A stretch of DNA of 64,000 nt. It comes from Actinomadura sp. KC06. Lineage in GTDB: Bacteria > Actinomycetota > Actinomycetes > Streptosporangiales > Streptosporangiaceae. How positions within the stretch are numbered: the stretch's first letter is position 1; every line of letters begins with the position of its first letter. The stretch is taken from NCBI RefSeq assembly GCF_004348735.1, contig NZ_SMKT01000030.1:1-64000 (forward strand), given 5' to 3'. Shown here in pieces: positions 8,403-16,446 of this stretch. A program made the position numbers and the translations under genes. The notes below the pieces were generated by a model. It was not told the DNA's origin and did no database searches. It saw nothing but the letters and a program-made list of their open reading frames with translations.

Positions 8403-10052
8403 TCAGGGTCGGCGGAAGATGGTGATCGAATGCCCGACCCCGTCGATCGGCTCGCTCGTCGCGATCAGCGGGGTCAGCCTCGGGTCCGACTTGGCGATCC
8501 AGCTGTCGGACACCACGAGCAGCCCGCGCACCCGTCCGGGCGGCACGGCGAGCGGGTCGGACGCGCGGATGCCGTAGTAGGACGGGACGCCGCTGCCCTT
8601 GTAGGCCAGCCACACCTGCTCGCCCCGATACCGGTCGCGGAGGCGGTCGGCGAGACGCCGGAGGTCCTGGCCCCAGTCGACGTTGGAGTCGTGCAGGCGC
8701 AGATGGGTCTTGGACGGCCCGCCGAACGCCTCATTGGAGTAGGGCAGGTAGAGCGGGTACGTCCGCAGCGAGCTGACGGCGACGAACAGCAGGAGCGCGC
8801 CCACCACGGTGGGCGTCCACCGCCACCGGAGCGCGGTCGCCGCGCCCGCCGCCACCGCCAGGAACATCGGGACGGCGATGGCGTACCGGACGCCGAGATC
8901 GCGGGAGCCCGTCATGGCCGCGCCCAGCAACACGGCGGCGGGCACGAGGACGTACGGCGCGGCGGGACGAAGCCGCGGCACCGCGCACAGCGCGGCGATC
9001 CCGATCACCCACAGCGCGAGCATCCCCAGCGGCGTCTTCACCAGGAACGCGGCCGGGAGGTAGTACCAGCGGGAGCCCAGGTAGACCTCACCGAACAGGA
9101 ACCCGGTCCAGCGCAGGTCCTCGAAGCCGAACTGGACGCGCATGCCGTCGCGGAACGGCTCCGGGAAGGGCAGCCCGGCGGCGGCGAGGCCGCGCAGGCC
9201 GTCGACGTCCGGGACGCCGGCGGGTGCCGTCCAGCGGAGCCGCGGGTCGACGGCCAGGTAGGACGCCCACACCACCGCGGCCACCGCCAGGGCGGTCCCG
9301 GCCGCCCATGCGACGCCGTCCATGACGCGGTGGCCGCGCGCGGACCAGACCGAGACCACCACCAGCGCCAGCAGCACCGGAACGGCCGGGAGGGCGCTCA
9401 TCTTGGTGGCGACCGCCGCGCCGAGAGCCGCCCCGGCGAGCGGGAGGCAGAGCCGCGGACGCAGCCGCGCCCGCCACAGCAGCCACGCGGACGTGAGCAG
9501 GAACCCGGCCATCGGCACGTCCAGTGTGGCCAGGGAACCGTGCGCGATGACGTCGGGGGAGAAGGCGTACAGGGCGAGCGCGACGAGCCCGCCGCCGGAG
9601 CCGGTGAGGTCGCGGGCGAAGGCGAACACGACCAGCCCGAACAGCAGCGTCAGGACGACGACCGGCAGCCGCGCCGCCAGGAGCAGCCCCTGCGCGTCGT
9701 TGCCCGACTCGTACAGCAGATGCCGTCCGACCGCTTGCTGGTCTCCGGTGAACTCCGGGTCGAGACGTGGTCCGGTGAGCACGGCCCCGGCGCCGATGAG
9801 CAGCTTGCCGAGCGGCGGATGCTCGGCGTTGGGCCGGAGGTCGTGCTCCTTCAAGTAGATCACGCCGGACGCCACGTACACCGGCTCGTCGATCGTCGGG
9901 CTCTGCCGCACGGCCGTCGAGACCATCGCGAAGGCCATCTCCGCCAGCAGCGCCACCACGACGAGCGTGAGCAGCCAGCGCCGACGACGGCGCGCCGGTG
10001 CCTCGCGCGGAGGCGCCGGCGCGTCTTCGGGCTCAGCGGACAGCGAGGTCAC
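8403..10052 (-). CDS. Membrane glycosyltransferase, GT39/PMT-like
   Basis: A 549-residue polytopic protein with about ten hydrophobic helices and the GT-C layout of dolichyl/polyprenyl-phosphate-mannose-dependent mannosyltransferases. After the first helix the extracytoplasmic loop carries the Asp-Glu pair of this fold (SPTIDEPVY, near residues 52-58), followed by NAEHPPLGKLL; a DVPMAGF loop follows later. The C-terminal extracytoplasmic part (SNVDWGQDLRRLADRLR) is also typical. GTG at 10052 follows a GAAGGTGG site. It lies 15 bases downstream of the LtaS-like gene on the same strand, suggesting joint work on a surface polymer or glycoprotein. Donor and acceptor are unknown. Confidence 0.88.
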   Translation of the reverse strand: MTSLSAEPEDAPAPPREAPARRRRRWLLTLVVVALLAEMAFAMVSTAVRQSPTIDEPVYVASGVIYLKEHDLRPNAEHPPLGKLLIGAGAVLTGPRLDPEFTGDQQAVGRHLLYESGNDAQGLLLAARLPVVVLTLLFGLVVFAFARDLTGSGGGLVALALYAFSPDVIAHGSLATLDVPMAGFLLTSAWLLWRARLRPRLCLPLAGAALGAAVATKMSALPAVPVLLALVVVSVWSARGHRVMDGVAWAAGTALAVAAVVWASYLAVDPRLRWTAPAGVPDVDGLRGLAAAGLPFPEPFRDGMRVQFGFEDLRWTGFLFGEVYLGSRWYYLPAAFLVKTPLGMLALWVIGIAALCAVPRLRPAAPYVLVPAAVLLGAAMTGSRDLGVRYAIAVPMFLAVAAGAATALRWRWTPTVVGALLLFVAVSSLRTYPLYLPYSNEAFGGPSKTHLRLHDSNVDWGQDLRRLADRLRDRYRGEQVWLAYKGSGVPSYYGIRASDPLAVPPGRVRGLLVVSDSWIAKSDPRLTPLIATSEPIDGVGHSITIFRRP

Positions 10053-10067
10053 CGCGCCACCTTCGCA

Positions 10068-11813
10068 TCACCCGCCGAACGCGGTCAGGAACCGGTCGCG
10101 GAAGTCGCTCATCGGCCAGACCGGGCCGTTCTTCGCCGGGCGCAGGCCGTCCTGCCAGCCCCATCCGGAGACCTTGTCCAGGACGGCCTTGTCCTTGGCG
10201 ACGATCGTGACCGGGACGTCGCGTCCCGCGTCCGGGCCGGTGATGAGCGGCGCGGGCTCGTGGTCGCCGAGGAAGACGAGCACGAGGTCGTCGTCGCCGT
10301 AGGTCTCCACGTACGAGACGAGCGTGTTCAGCGTGTACTCGATCGACTTCCGGTACTCGGTGCGGACGTGTCCGCCGGTCGGCCATGCCGCGTCGTAGCC
10401 CTTGCCCATGCCGGTGAACACGGAGCCGTCGCCGACCTGGTCCCACCCGACGAGCCGGGGGAGGGACGCCCAGGGCGCGTGACTCGACACCAGCGCCGTC
10501 TCCGCCATCACCGGCGCCCTGTCCTTCCTGTCGAGCTCGGCGCGCTGCAGAACCGACAGCGTGTACTGGTCGGGCATGGTCGCGAAACTGAAGCGCGGCC
10601 CCCGGTAGCCGAGGTTGCGGTTGTCGTAGACCTTGTCGTAGCCGAAGAACGACCCCTCCGGCCAGGCGCGCGTGATGGCGGGCATGAGCGCGACCGTCCG
10701 GGAGCCGGCGCGGCGGAACGCCTGGTTGAGCGTGAACCGGTCGCTCTGGACGAGCGTCCGGTACCGCTGCGAGTTGTCGACCCACAGCCCCGACAGCAGG
10801 GTCGCGTGCGCCAGCCAGCTCCCGCCGCCCGCCGTCGAGGAGGTGAGCCAGCCGCTCCGGGCGGAGAACCCGGCGGCGCCGAGCCGCCGCGTCCCGGCGT
10901 CGAGGACGGCGCCGACCTGCGGCGCGTACTGCGGGTTCTCCACGGCGGTGCGCCCGTAGCTCTCCACGAACGCCAGCACGACGTCCTTGCCGCGCAGGCC
11001 CGTCAGCAGCCGGTCGCCGGGAGTGTCGCGGAACGCGTCGACGGCGGCGGCCTCGGCGAACTCCTCCTTGTCGTTCAGGCTGTCCCGGACCTGCCGCGCG
11101 TGGTCGTAGGCGAGGACGGCGTCGCTCCGCGCCGCGACCGGCACGCCGTCCACGAACTGGGCCCCGAGCGCCGCGCACACCACCCAGGTCACGCCGAGGA
11201 CGGCCGCCGCCCCGGCCGCCTTCCTGTCGTGCCGGACGACCACGCGGCTGAGCCGCAGCGCCGACATCGCCATCAGCACGACCACGGCCACGATCAGCGC
11301 GACCACCACGACCACGGCGCCGATCGCCCCCGCCCGTCCGGCCGACTCCTCGACGAACTCCACCGCCGGGTGCAGCAGCGGCCAGTCGAGCACCAGGTCG
11401 AACGGCCGGACCAGCACCGCGTCGAAGCCGATGTCCATGACCTTCAGGACGGTCAGCACGCCCAGCAGCCCGCCCGCCGCCAAGGCCGCGTACCGCCTCG
11501 CCCGCTCCGGCGCCGCGAGGACCAGGACGACCCCCGCGATCCCCTCCACCGGGATGCGCGCGAACGCGGCCGGGGTGAGGTGCGCGAACTCGTCCGGCAG
11601 GACGAGCGCGACCAGCACGAACAGGAACGCCGCGACGGTGACGGCCCGTCCCGCGGCGCGCCGCCGCCTGGTCGGCGGGGTCGCCTCCGCGGCGTCCTCC
11701 CGCTCTGCTGCTTCTTCCCGCTCCGCGCGGCTATCGGTGGTCAGCGCGTCCTCCCCAGCTCGGCCGGTTCGCCCGGCCCGGTCCCGGCCGCCGTCTCGCG
11801 ACACCCACAGCAC
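10068..11813 (-). CDS. LtaS-like alkaline phosphatase superfamily membrane protein
   Basis: An up to 581-residue protein with four or five N-terminal membrane helices and an extracytoplasmic sulfatase/phosphoglycerol-transferase domain. The domain starts near DVVLAFVESYGRTAVENPQ, where the Glu would bind metal and the Thr of GRTAV would be the nucleophile by analogy with LtaS. It ends near LVFLGDHEPAPLITG, the metal-binding DH. This places it with LtaS and related enzymes that modify surface polymers. The outermost start is GTG at 11813, but a CTG at 11744 has GGGGAGGA four bases upstream and gives a more natural N-terminus (TTDSRAEREE). It is followed by the GT39-like gene in the same operon. 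Confidence 0.87.
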   Translation of the reverse strand: MLWVSRDGGRDRAGRTGRAGEDALTTDSRAEREEAAEREDAAEATPPTRRRRAAGRAVTVAAFLFVLVALVLPDEFAHLTPAAFARIPVEGIAGVVLVLAAPERARRYAALAAGGLLGVLTVLKVMDIGFDAVLVRPFDLVLDWPLLHPAVEFVEESAGRAGAIGAVVVVVALIVAVVVLMAMSALRLSRVVVRHDRKAAGAAAVLGVTWVVCAALGAQFVDGVPVAARSDAVLAYDHARQVRDSLNDKEEFAEAAAVDAFRDTPGDRLLTGLRGKDVVLAFVESYGRTAVENPQYAPQVGAVLDAGTRRLGAAGFSARSGWLTSSTAGGGSWLAHATLLSGLWVDNSQRYRTLVQSDRFTLNQAFRRAGSRTVALMPAITRAWPEGSFFGYDKVYDNRNLGYRGPRFSFATMPDQYTLSVLQRAELDRKDRAPVMAETALVSSHAPWASLPRLVGWDQVGDGSVFTGMGKGYDAAWPTGGHVRTEYRKSIEYTLNTLVSYVETYGDDDLVLVFLGDHEPAPLITGPDAGRDVPVTIVAKDKAVLDKVSGWGWQDGLRPAKNGPVWPMSDFRDRFLTAFGG

Positions 11814-11853
11814 GGACGTCGCGCGGCCGCCGGTTCAACGCTTCCATCGATCA

Positions 11854-11876
11854 CCGGGGTGAGGCCATCACCCCGG
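11854..11876 (-). terminator. Hairpin at the end of the hmu operon
   Basis: Perfect 9-bp inverted repeat CCGGGGTGA / TCACCCCGG with a 5-base loop; the hmuV stop codon lies in one arm. There is no U-tract, as is common in high-GC actinomycetes. It sits between hmuV and the LtaS-like operon and probably separates them. Confidence 0.6.
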
Positions 11877-12668
11877 CCCGGAGCGGCGCGGCAGGATCAG
11901 CGGACGTCCCGTGCGCGGATGCGGGACGACCTCGACGTCATGCCGGTAGACGTCGCTGAGCAGCTCAGCCGTGAGCACGTCGGCGGGCGGCCCGCAGGCG
12001 GCGAGGCGGCCCCCGGCGAGCACCGCGACGCGGTCGGCGTGCGCGGCGGCGAGCCCGAGGTCGTGCACGACGGCGACGACGGCGGCCCCGGCGGCGGCGC
12101 GTTCCCGGACGACGCCGAACACCATCTCCTGGTGGTGCAGGTCGAGCGCGGCGGTGGGCTCGTCCAGCAGGAGGGTGCCGGTCCGCTGCGCCAGGACGCG
12201 GGCCAGCGCGACCCTGGCCTGCTCGCCGCCCGACAGCTGCGGGTAGGGGCGGTCCGCGAACCCGGTGACGTCCGTCTGGCGCATCGCCTCGGCGACGGCG
12301 GCCTCGTCGTCGTCCTCCAGCGGGGTCCCGGCCCAGGGCGCGCGGCCCATGCCGACGACCTGGGCGACGGTGAACGGGAACGCCACGGTCTGCCGCTGCA
12401 GCAGGATCGCGCGCCGCATCGCCAGCTCGGCGTGGCTCCACGCGCCGAGCGGCTTGCCGTCCACCGTGATGTCCCCGGTGGACGCGACGTCACCGCCGAC
12501 CGCCGCCAGCAGCGTCGACTTCCCCGCGCCGTTCGGGCCGACCAGCGCCAGCACCTCGCCCGTCCGCACGGTCAGATCGACGTCCGCGAGGACCGTCCGG
12601 GCGCCGCGTTCCACGCGCAGCCCCCGCACCCCGACCGCCGCCGACCCGGCCGGGACGGGGCCGGGCAT
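11868..12668 (-). CDS. hmuV: Heme ABC transporter ATP-binding protein HmuV
   Basis: A 266-residue ABC ATPase that would power heme import with HmuU. Walker A is ALVGPNGAGKSTLL near residues 43-56, the Q-loop LLQRQTVAF near 88, signature LSGGEQARVALARVLAQ near 150, Walker B LLLDEPTAALDLHHQ near 175, and switch His VVHDLGLAA near 208. This matches the FepC/HmuV subfamily. The ATG at 12668 has GGAGG at a good distance; a GTG at 12698 overlapping the hmuU stop (GTGA) is a credible alternative, also with GGGAGG upstream. It is the last gene of the hmu operon and ends in a hairpin. Heme rather than siderophore is inferred from the HmuT-like neighbour and the surface proteins. Confidence 0.93.
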   Translation of the reverse strand: MPGPVPAGSAAVGVRGLRVERGARTVLADVDLTVRTGEVLALVGPNGAGKSTLLAAVGGDVASTGDITVDGKPLGAWSHAELAMRRAILLQRQTVAFPFTVAQVVGMGRAPWAGTPLEDDDEAAVAEAMRQTDVTGFADRPYPQLSGGEQARVALARVLAQRTGTLLLDEPTAALDLHHQEMVFGVVRERAAAGAAVVAVVHDLGLAAAHADRVAVLAGGRLAACGPPADVLTAELLSDVYRHDVEVVPHPRTGRPLILPRRSGPG

Positions 12669-12694
12669 GATCGGCCTCCGGACGCGCAGGCCGA

Positions 12695-13726
12695 TCACGC
12701 CCAGCCTCCCGAGCCGTGCCGGGCGCGGCGCAGCAACCAGAAGAAGAACGGGCCGCCGAGCAGCGCGGTCAGCACGCCGAGCGGGAGCTCCTGGTAGGCG
12801 ATCGCGGTCCGGGCGACGAGGTCCGCCGCGACCAGCACGACGGCGCCGCCGAGCGCGCTCGCCGGGATGAGGGTCCGGTGCCCGGGCCCCGCGACCATCC
12901 GCACCAGGTGCGGGACGACGAGCCCGACGAACGAGATCACCCCCGCGAACGCGACCGCCGCCGACGTCAGCAGCGCGATCAGGACGATCGCGGTGAAGCG
13001 CAGCCGCTCCACGTCCACGCCCAGGTGGCGGGCGGTGCGCTCGCCGAGCGACAGCAGGTCGAGCCGCCGCGCGCAGCCGAGCGCTACCGCGAGTCCCGCG
13101 GCGGCCAGCGGCGCGACGGTCGCGACGGCGTCCCAGTTCGCGCCCGCCAGGCTCCCGAGGTTCCAGGACGTGATGGCGCGCAGCGCGTCGTTGCCGGCCG
13201 CGAACATCAGCAGCCCCAGCAGCGCGCTCGCCACCGCGTTCACCGCGATGCCGGTGAGCAGCAGCGTCACCACCTCGGTCCGTCCCGCCGACCGCGACAC
13301 CGCGTACACCAGCAGCGTGGTGACCAGGCCGCAGCAGAACGCGGCGGCCACGATCGTCCAGTTGCCGAGGACGGTCAGGCCGAACACGATGACGGTGGCG
13401 GCGCCGACCGCCGCGCCCCACGACACCCCGATGACGGCTGGCTCGGCGAGGGGGTTGCCGAAGACGCCCTGCATGACGGCGCCGGAGCAGCCGAGCGCCG
13501 CGCCGGCGACGACGGCCAGCGCGACGCGCGGGAACCGCACGATCCACAGCGCGTTGTCGCCCTGCGCGGCGGCGGGACGCGGCCCGGCGTCGAGCCCGAC
13601 GCGGTGCAGGATCGACCCGATGACCTGGTCGGGCGGGACGCTGACCTGCCCGATCCCGGCCGCGACGACGCACAGCACCACCAGCACGACGCCGAGCGCG
13701 ACGAGCAGGACGGAACCGCGCCGCAT
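12695..13726 (-). CDS. hmuU: Heme ABC transporter permease HmuU (FecCD family)
   Basis: A 343-residue FecCD-type permease with the usual ten hydrophobic helices. Family motifs are visible: RFPRVALAVVAGAALGCSGAVMQ near residue 64, NPLAEPAVIGVSWGAA near 92, SLGERTARHLGVDVER near 218 (ATPase coupling region) and FVGLVVPHLVRM near 262. The ATG at 13726 overlaps the hmuT stop (TGATG), and the stop overlaps the GTG alternative start of hmuV, so the three genes are translationally coupled. It would carry heme across the cytoplasmic membrane. Confidence 0.95.
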   Translation of the reverse strand: MRRGSVLLVALGVVLVVLCVVAAGIGQVSVPPDQVIGSILHRVGLDAGPRPAAAQGDNALWIVRFPRVALAVVAGAALGCSGAVMQGVFGNPLAEPAVIGVSWGAAVGAATVIVFGLTVLGNWTIVAAAFCCGLVTTLLVYAVSRSAGRTEVVTLLLTGIAVNAVASALLGLLMFAAGNDALRAITSWNLGSLAGANWDAVATVAPLAAAGLAVALGCARRLDLLSLGERTARHLGVDVERLRFTAIVLIALLTSAAVAFAGVISFVGLVVPHLVRMVAGPGHRTLIPASALGGAVVLVAADLVARTAIAYQELPLGVLTALLGGPFFFWLLRRARHGSGGWA

Positions 13727-14748
13727 CAGCACGTCCGGTGGACGGCGGCGGCGAGCGCGGAGATCGTCTCTCCGGTGCGCGGGCCGAAGGACAGCAGCGT
13801 CCCGTCGTCCACGTCGATGATCCGGCGGTTCAGCCCGGCGGGGGTCTGCGCGACGCCCGGCAGCTTGAGCAGGCCGGAGACGCCGCCGACCGACTTCAGC
13901 CCGGCGGTCATCACCAGCAGCACGTCCGGCGCGGCGTTGATCAGCCCCTCGCTGGTCAGCGGCCGGAAGCCGGACAGGCCGAGGGACGAGCCCGCGTCCG
14001 CCGCGCCGATCGCCTCGATCATCGCGTCCGACCCGGCGCCCTTCCCGCCGATCAGGTAGACGCCCGCGCTGCCCCGGACGTAGAGGAACGCGACCTTGAG
14101 CCGCGCCCCCGACGCGGACTTCGCGGCCTCCTCGATCTGGCCGTCCACCCGGGCGGCGAGCCTCCGGCCCGCGTCCGGGACGCCGAGCGCCCCGGCCACC
14201 GCGCGGATGTGCGGGCCGATCGCGGGGAGCGTCTGGCGGTCGTCCACGAGCACGACCGGGACGCCGGCCTGCCGGATCTGGTCGAGCACCTCCGGCGGCC
14301 CGATGCTCTTGTCGGTGATCACGACGGACGGGTCGAGCTTGAGCACCCCCTCGGCGGACAGGTCGTGCCCCTGCCCGGTGACCAGCGGAAGCGCTTGCGC
14401 GGCCGGGAACGTGGTGGAGATGTCGCGTCCGACGAGCCGGTCGCCGAGACCCAGTCCGTAGACGATCTCTGCCAGCGACCCGTACAGGTTGACGGCGAGG
14501 ACGCGCCGCACATCGCGGACGGTCACGTCCCTGCCGTCGGCGGACCTGACGGTGACCGGCAGCTCCGGCTCGTCCGGCTTCCCGACGGGCTCCGGGTTCC
14601 CCTTCGGCGCGGAGACCGTCCCCGCTCCGCACCGGGCGGCCGGATCGGTGCCGCTCCCCGGCACCCCGGCCTTGCCGATCCCGCACCCGCCGAGCAGCAG
14701 CGCACCGCCCAGCACGAGCGCCGCCACCGCCTTGGTCGATCGGATCAC
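13726..14748 (-). CDS. hmuT: Heme-binding lipoprotein HmuT
   Basis: A 340-residue periplasmic-binding-protein-type lipoprotein. A signal peptide ends in the lipobox LLLGGC with Cys at residue 22. The TroA/PeripBP_2 fold follows, with RRVLAVNLYGSLAEIVYGLGLGDRLVGRD near residue 78 and PSVVITDKSIGP, VPVVLVDD and GLINAAPDVLLVM further on, as in HmuT/HemT-type heme receptors. It would hand heme to HmuUV. GTG at 14748 overlaps the stop of the upstream surface-protein gene (GTGA). The operon is led by that surface protein, whose promoter region carries an iron box at 15489. Confidence 0.93.
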   Translation of the reverse strand: MIRSTKAVAALVLGGALLLGGCGIGKAGVPGSGTDPAARCGAGTVSAPKGNPEPVGKPDEPELPVTVRSADGRDVTVRDVRRVLAVNLYGSLAEIVYGLGLGDRLVGRDISTTFPAAQALPLVTGQGHDLSAEGVLKLDPSVVITDKSIGPPEVLDQIRQAGVPVVLVDDRQTLPAIGPHIRAVAGALGVPDAGRRLAARVDGQIEEAAKSASGARLKVAFLYVRGSAGVYLIGGKGAGSDAMIEAIGAADAGSSLGLSGFRPLTSEGLINAAPDVLLVMTAGLKSVGGVSGLLKLPGVAQTPAGLNRRIIDVDDGTLLSFGPRTGETISALAAAVHRTC

Positions 14749-15422
14749 GCGGCGGCCCCGGCTCCGGATCCGGCCCCGGCTTCGGCGGTCGCGGCCGGGC
14801 CCCGGCGGCGCAGGACGAGCAGCGCACCGCCACCGGCCACGGCGACCCCGCCGGCGCCGATGGCGGCCCAGGCCCATACGGGGAGTCCGCCGTCGCCTCC
14901 GAACGCCACCGGCACCCGGACGTCCTGCGAACGGTCGGAGGCGCGCGTGTGGTCGGACCGGGACACCACGGCGCACCGCACCTCGGTGCAGTCGACCGAC
15001 CCGGAGAGAGCCGACCCGATGCGGATCTTCACGTCGAAGGTGCCGCCGGGCCCGTACGGGACGGCGAGCCCCTTCCCGTACGGCGGCGGGTTGGACGAGA
15101 CCCACTGCGACGCCCCGGCCGTCCCGGACGTGTCCGCGCCCCCGCCGCACGGCGACGGCACCTTCCCGGCCCCGTCGTCCTTGCACAACGCGATGTAGAT
15201 GCCTTTGCGCGTGTCGAACCCCGAGCCCTTGACCTGTACGGTGGCGCCCTTTGTGGGCAGGCCGTCCACCTGCGAGACGGTGAGGGTCTGCCCGGACGGG
15301 CCGGTGGCCTTCCCGGCGTCCGCGTGCGCGCCCGGCGTGAACGCGGCGGCACCGCAGGCACAGGCGGCGGCCGTCAGGACGAGCGCCGCGATCGGACGTG
15401 CGGTGGTGCGTGCTGCGTGCAT
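14745..15422 (-). CDS. Heme-locus cell-surface protein with C-terminal anchor
   Basis: A 225-residue secreted, membrane-anchored protein that begins the hmuTUV operon. A signal peptide spans about residues 1-35 (ending GAHA). One beta-sandwich-like domain follows with the blocks VKGSGFDTRKGIYIALCKDD, SQWVSSNPPPYGKG and VDCTEVRCAVVSRSDHTRAS, then SQDVRVPVAF. A transmembrane helix lies near residues 180-202 and a short basic/alanine tail follows. The same block order occurs in actinobacterial proteins linked to HtaA heme uptake and in the two divergent genes at 15525 and 16447. Two cysteine pairs could form disulfides. A role in taking up or passing heme at the cell surface is inferred from operon position and the iron box. 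Confidence 0.85.
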   Translation of the reverse strand: MHAARTTARPIAALVLTAAACACGAAAFTPGAHADAGKATGPSGQTLTVSQVDGLPTKGATVQVKGSGFDTRKGIYIALCKDDGAGKVPSPCGGGADTSGTAGASQWVSSNPPPYGKGLAVPYGPGGTFDVKIRIGSALSGSVDCTEVRCAVVSRSDHTRASDRSQDVRVPVAFGGDGGLPVWAWAAIGAGGVAVAGGGALLVLRRRGPAATAEAGAGSGAGAAA

Positions 15423-15488
15423 CGGGCGTCAGTCCCTCGGAGGCGATTCGCGGCCCACCAGGGCCTTTACCAAGATTCGCCGCATACA

Positions 15489-15507
15489 TTAGCTTAGGCT
15501 TGCCTAA
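15489..15507. promoter_or_regulatory. IdeR/DtxR iron box between divergent heme-locus operons
   Basis: TTAGCTTAGGCTTGCCTAA matches 16 of 19 positions of the classical DtxR/IdeR consensus. It lies 67 bases upstream of the minus-strand surface protein-hmuTUV operon and 18 bases before the plus-strand gene at 15525, so one site can repress both in iron-replete cells. A 12-base direct repeat CTTGCCTAACTT (15499-15510 and 15524-15535) places a second half-site over the TTG start codon of the plus-strand gene. Confidence 0.87.
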
Positions 15508-15524
15508 CTTTTAAGAGGTGAGCC

Positions 15525-16361
15525 TTGCCTAACTTCAGAGCGTCCCGGCGCGGCGCCGTCGTCGCCGCGACCGCCGCCGGCCTGCTCGTGGCCGCGTCCC
15601 TGCCCGCCCACGCGGCGTCGGTTCAGGTGGCCCCGACGTCGGGCGTGAACCCGGCGGGGCAGGCGGTCACGGTCCGCGGCTCCGGCTTCGATCCCGTGCG
15701 GAACAACAAGTTCGGCGTGTACGTCGTCTTCGGGCCGCGCCGCCCGGACTGGACGTCGAACTCCAACGCCTACCTGGCGGCGAACTGGGTGCATCCAGGC
15801 GGCTCCGGCGGCGGGCAGGCGCGGATGAGCCCGTCAGGCGGCTTCTCGGTGACCCTCTCGGTGAAGGCGAAGTACACCGACGGCGACGGCAGGAAGGTCG
15901 ACTGCCTGGCGACGCAGTGCTACGTCATCACGATGGCGGCGCACGGCGTCCCCGACCGCAGCCAGGACACCTTCACGCCGATCCGCTTCAAAGGCTCCGG
16001 CACCGGTTCCGGGCCGGGGTCGGCGACCGGTCCCGGCGGCACGGCGAACTCGGCCGGAAGCGGCCAGGGGAGGGCGGCATCGGGCTCGGGGCCCGGCGCG
16101 CAGGGCGTTCCGGGCGCGTCCGCGACGGGCGGCCCGTCCGGCACGGCCTCGCCGTCTGCGACACCGGACGGCGCATCGCTCGCCGGCGCCTCTCCGGCCG
16201 GGGCGTTCGAGCAGACGGCGTCGGGCGGACGGGCCGCGTCCCCGTGGCCGTTCTGGGCCGCGACGGCGGCCGCCGCCGCGGCCGCGCTGATCGCGCGGAC
16301 CGTGCTTCGCCGCCGGTCAGCGCGGTCCGGACGGCGCCGCGATCTCGGTCACAGTCCTTGA
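15525..16361 (+). CDS. Heme-locus cell-surface protein, paralog with long Gly/Ser/Pro linker
   Basis: A 278-residue secreted protein. A signal peptide ends near residue 29 (PAHA). One domain follows with blocks VRGSGFDPVRNNKFGVYVVFG, YLAANWVHPGG and VDCLATQCYVITMAAHGVPD, then SQDTFTPIRF, clearly paralogous to the domains at 14745-15422 and 16447-17409. Then comes a linker of about 70 Gly/Ser/Ala/Pro residues, a transmembrane helix near 242-262 and a basic tail. Such a linker would push the domain out through the wall. The start is TTG at 15525 with AAGAGG at 15513-15518. An iron box ends 18 bases upstream and a half-site overlaps the start. Heme or metal binding is inferred from context. Confidence 0.85.
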   Translation: MPNFRASRRGAVVAATAAGLLVAASLPAHAASVQVAPTSGVNPAGQAVTVRGSGFDPVRNNKFGVYVVFGPRRPDWTSNSNAYLAANWVHPGGSGGGQARMSPSGGFSVTLSVKAKYTDGDGRKVDCLATQCYVITMAAHGVPDRSQDTFTPIRFKGSGTGSGPGSATGPGGTANSAGSGQGRAASGSGPGAQGVPGASATGGPSGTASPSATPDGASLAGASPAGAFEQTASGGRAASPWPFWAATAAAAAAALIARTVLRRRSARSGRRRDLGHSP

Positions 16362-16392
16362 TTCCGGCCGGGACTCCGTTACAGTCCTCGAT

Positions 16393-16411
16393 TTAGGTAA
16401 GGCTTACCTAA
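16393..16411 (+). promoter_or_regulatory. IdeR/DtxR iron box, near-perfect palindrome
   Basis: TTAGGTAAGGCTTACCTAA is a complete 19-bp palindrome around its central base and matches 17 of 19 consensus positions. It lies 36 bases before the ATG at 16447. A 13-base direct repeat, ACAGTCCTTGATT (16351) and ACAGTCCTCGATT (16381), lies exactly 30 bases apart just upstream. Confidence 0.92.
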
Positions 16412-16446
16412 GTTCTTGCCTTCCGTTCTCCCCGCGAGAGGAAGCC

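Noticed and set aside
6079..8613. An 844-residue minus-strand frame opposite the frameshifted gene
   Set aside because: Composition is Arg/Gly/Pro-rich shadow sequence; the plus-strand frames show protein-like hydrophobic patterns and third-position GC bias.
8430..12797. A 1455-residue open frame on the plus strand
   Set aside because: It lies antisense to the GT39-like, LtaS-like and hmuV genes, has Arg/His/Gln/Gly-rich sequence without any domain, and arises from the high-GC codon bias.
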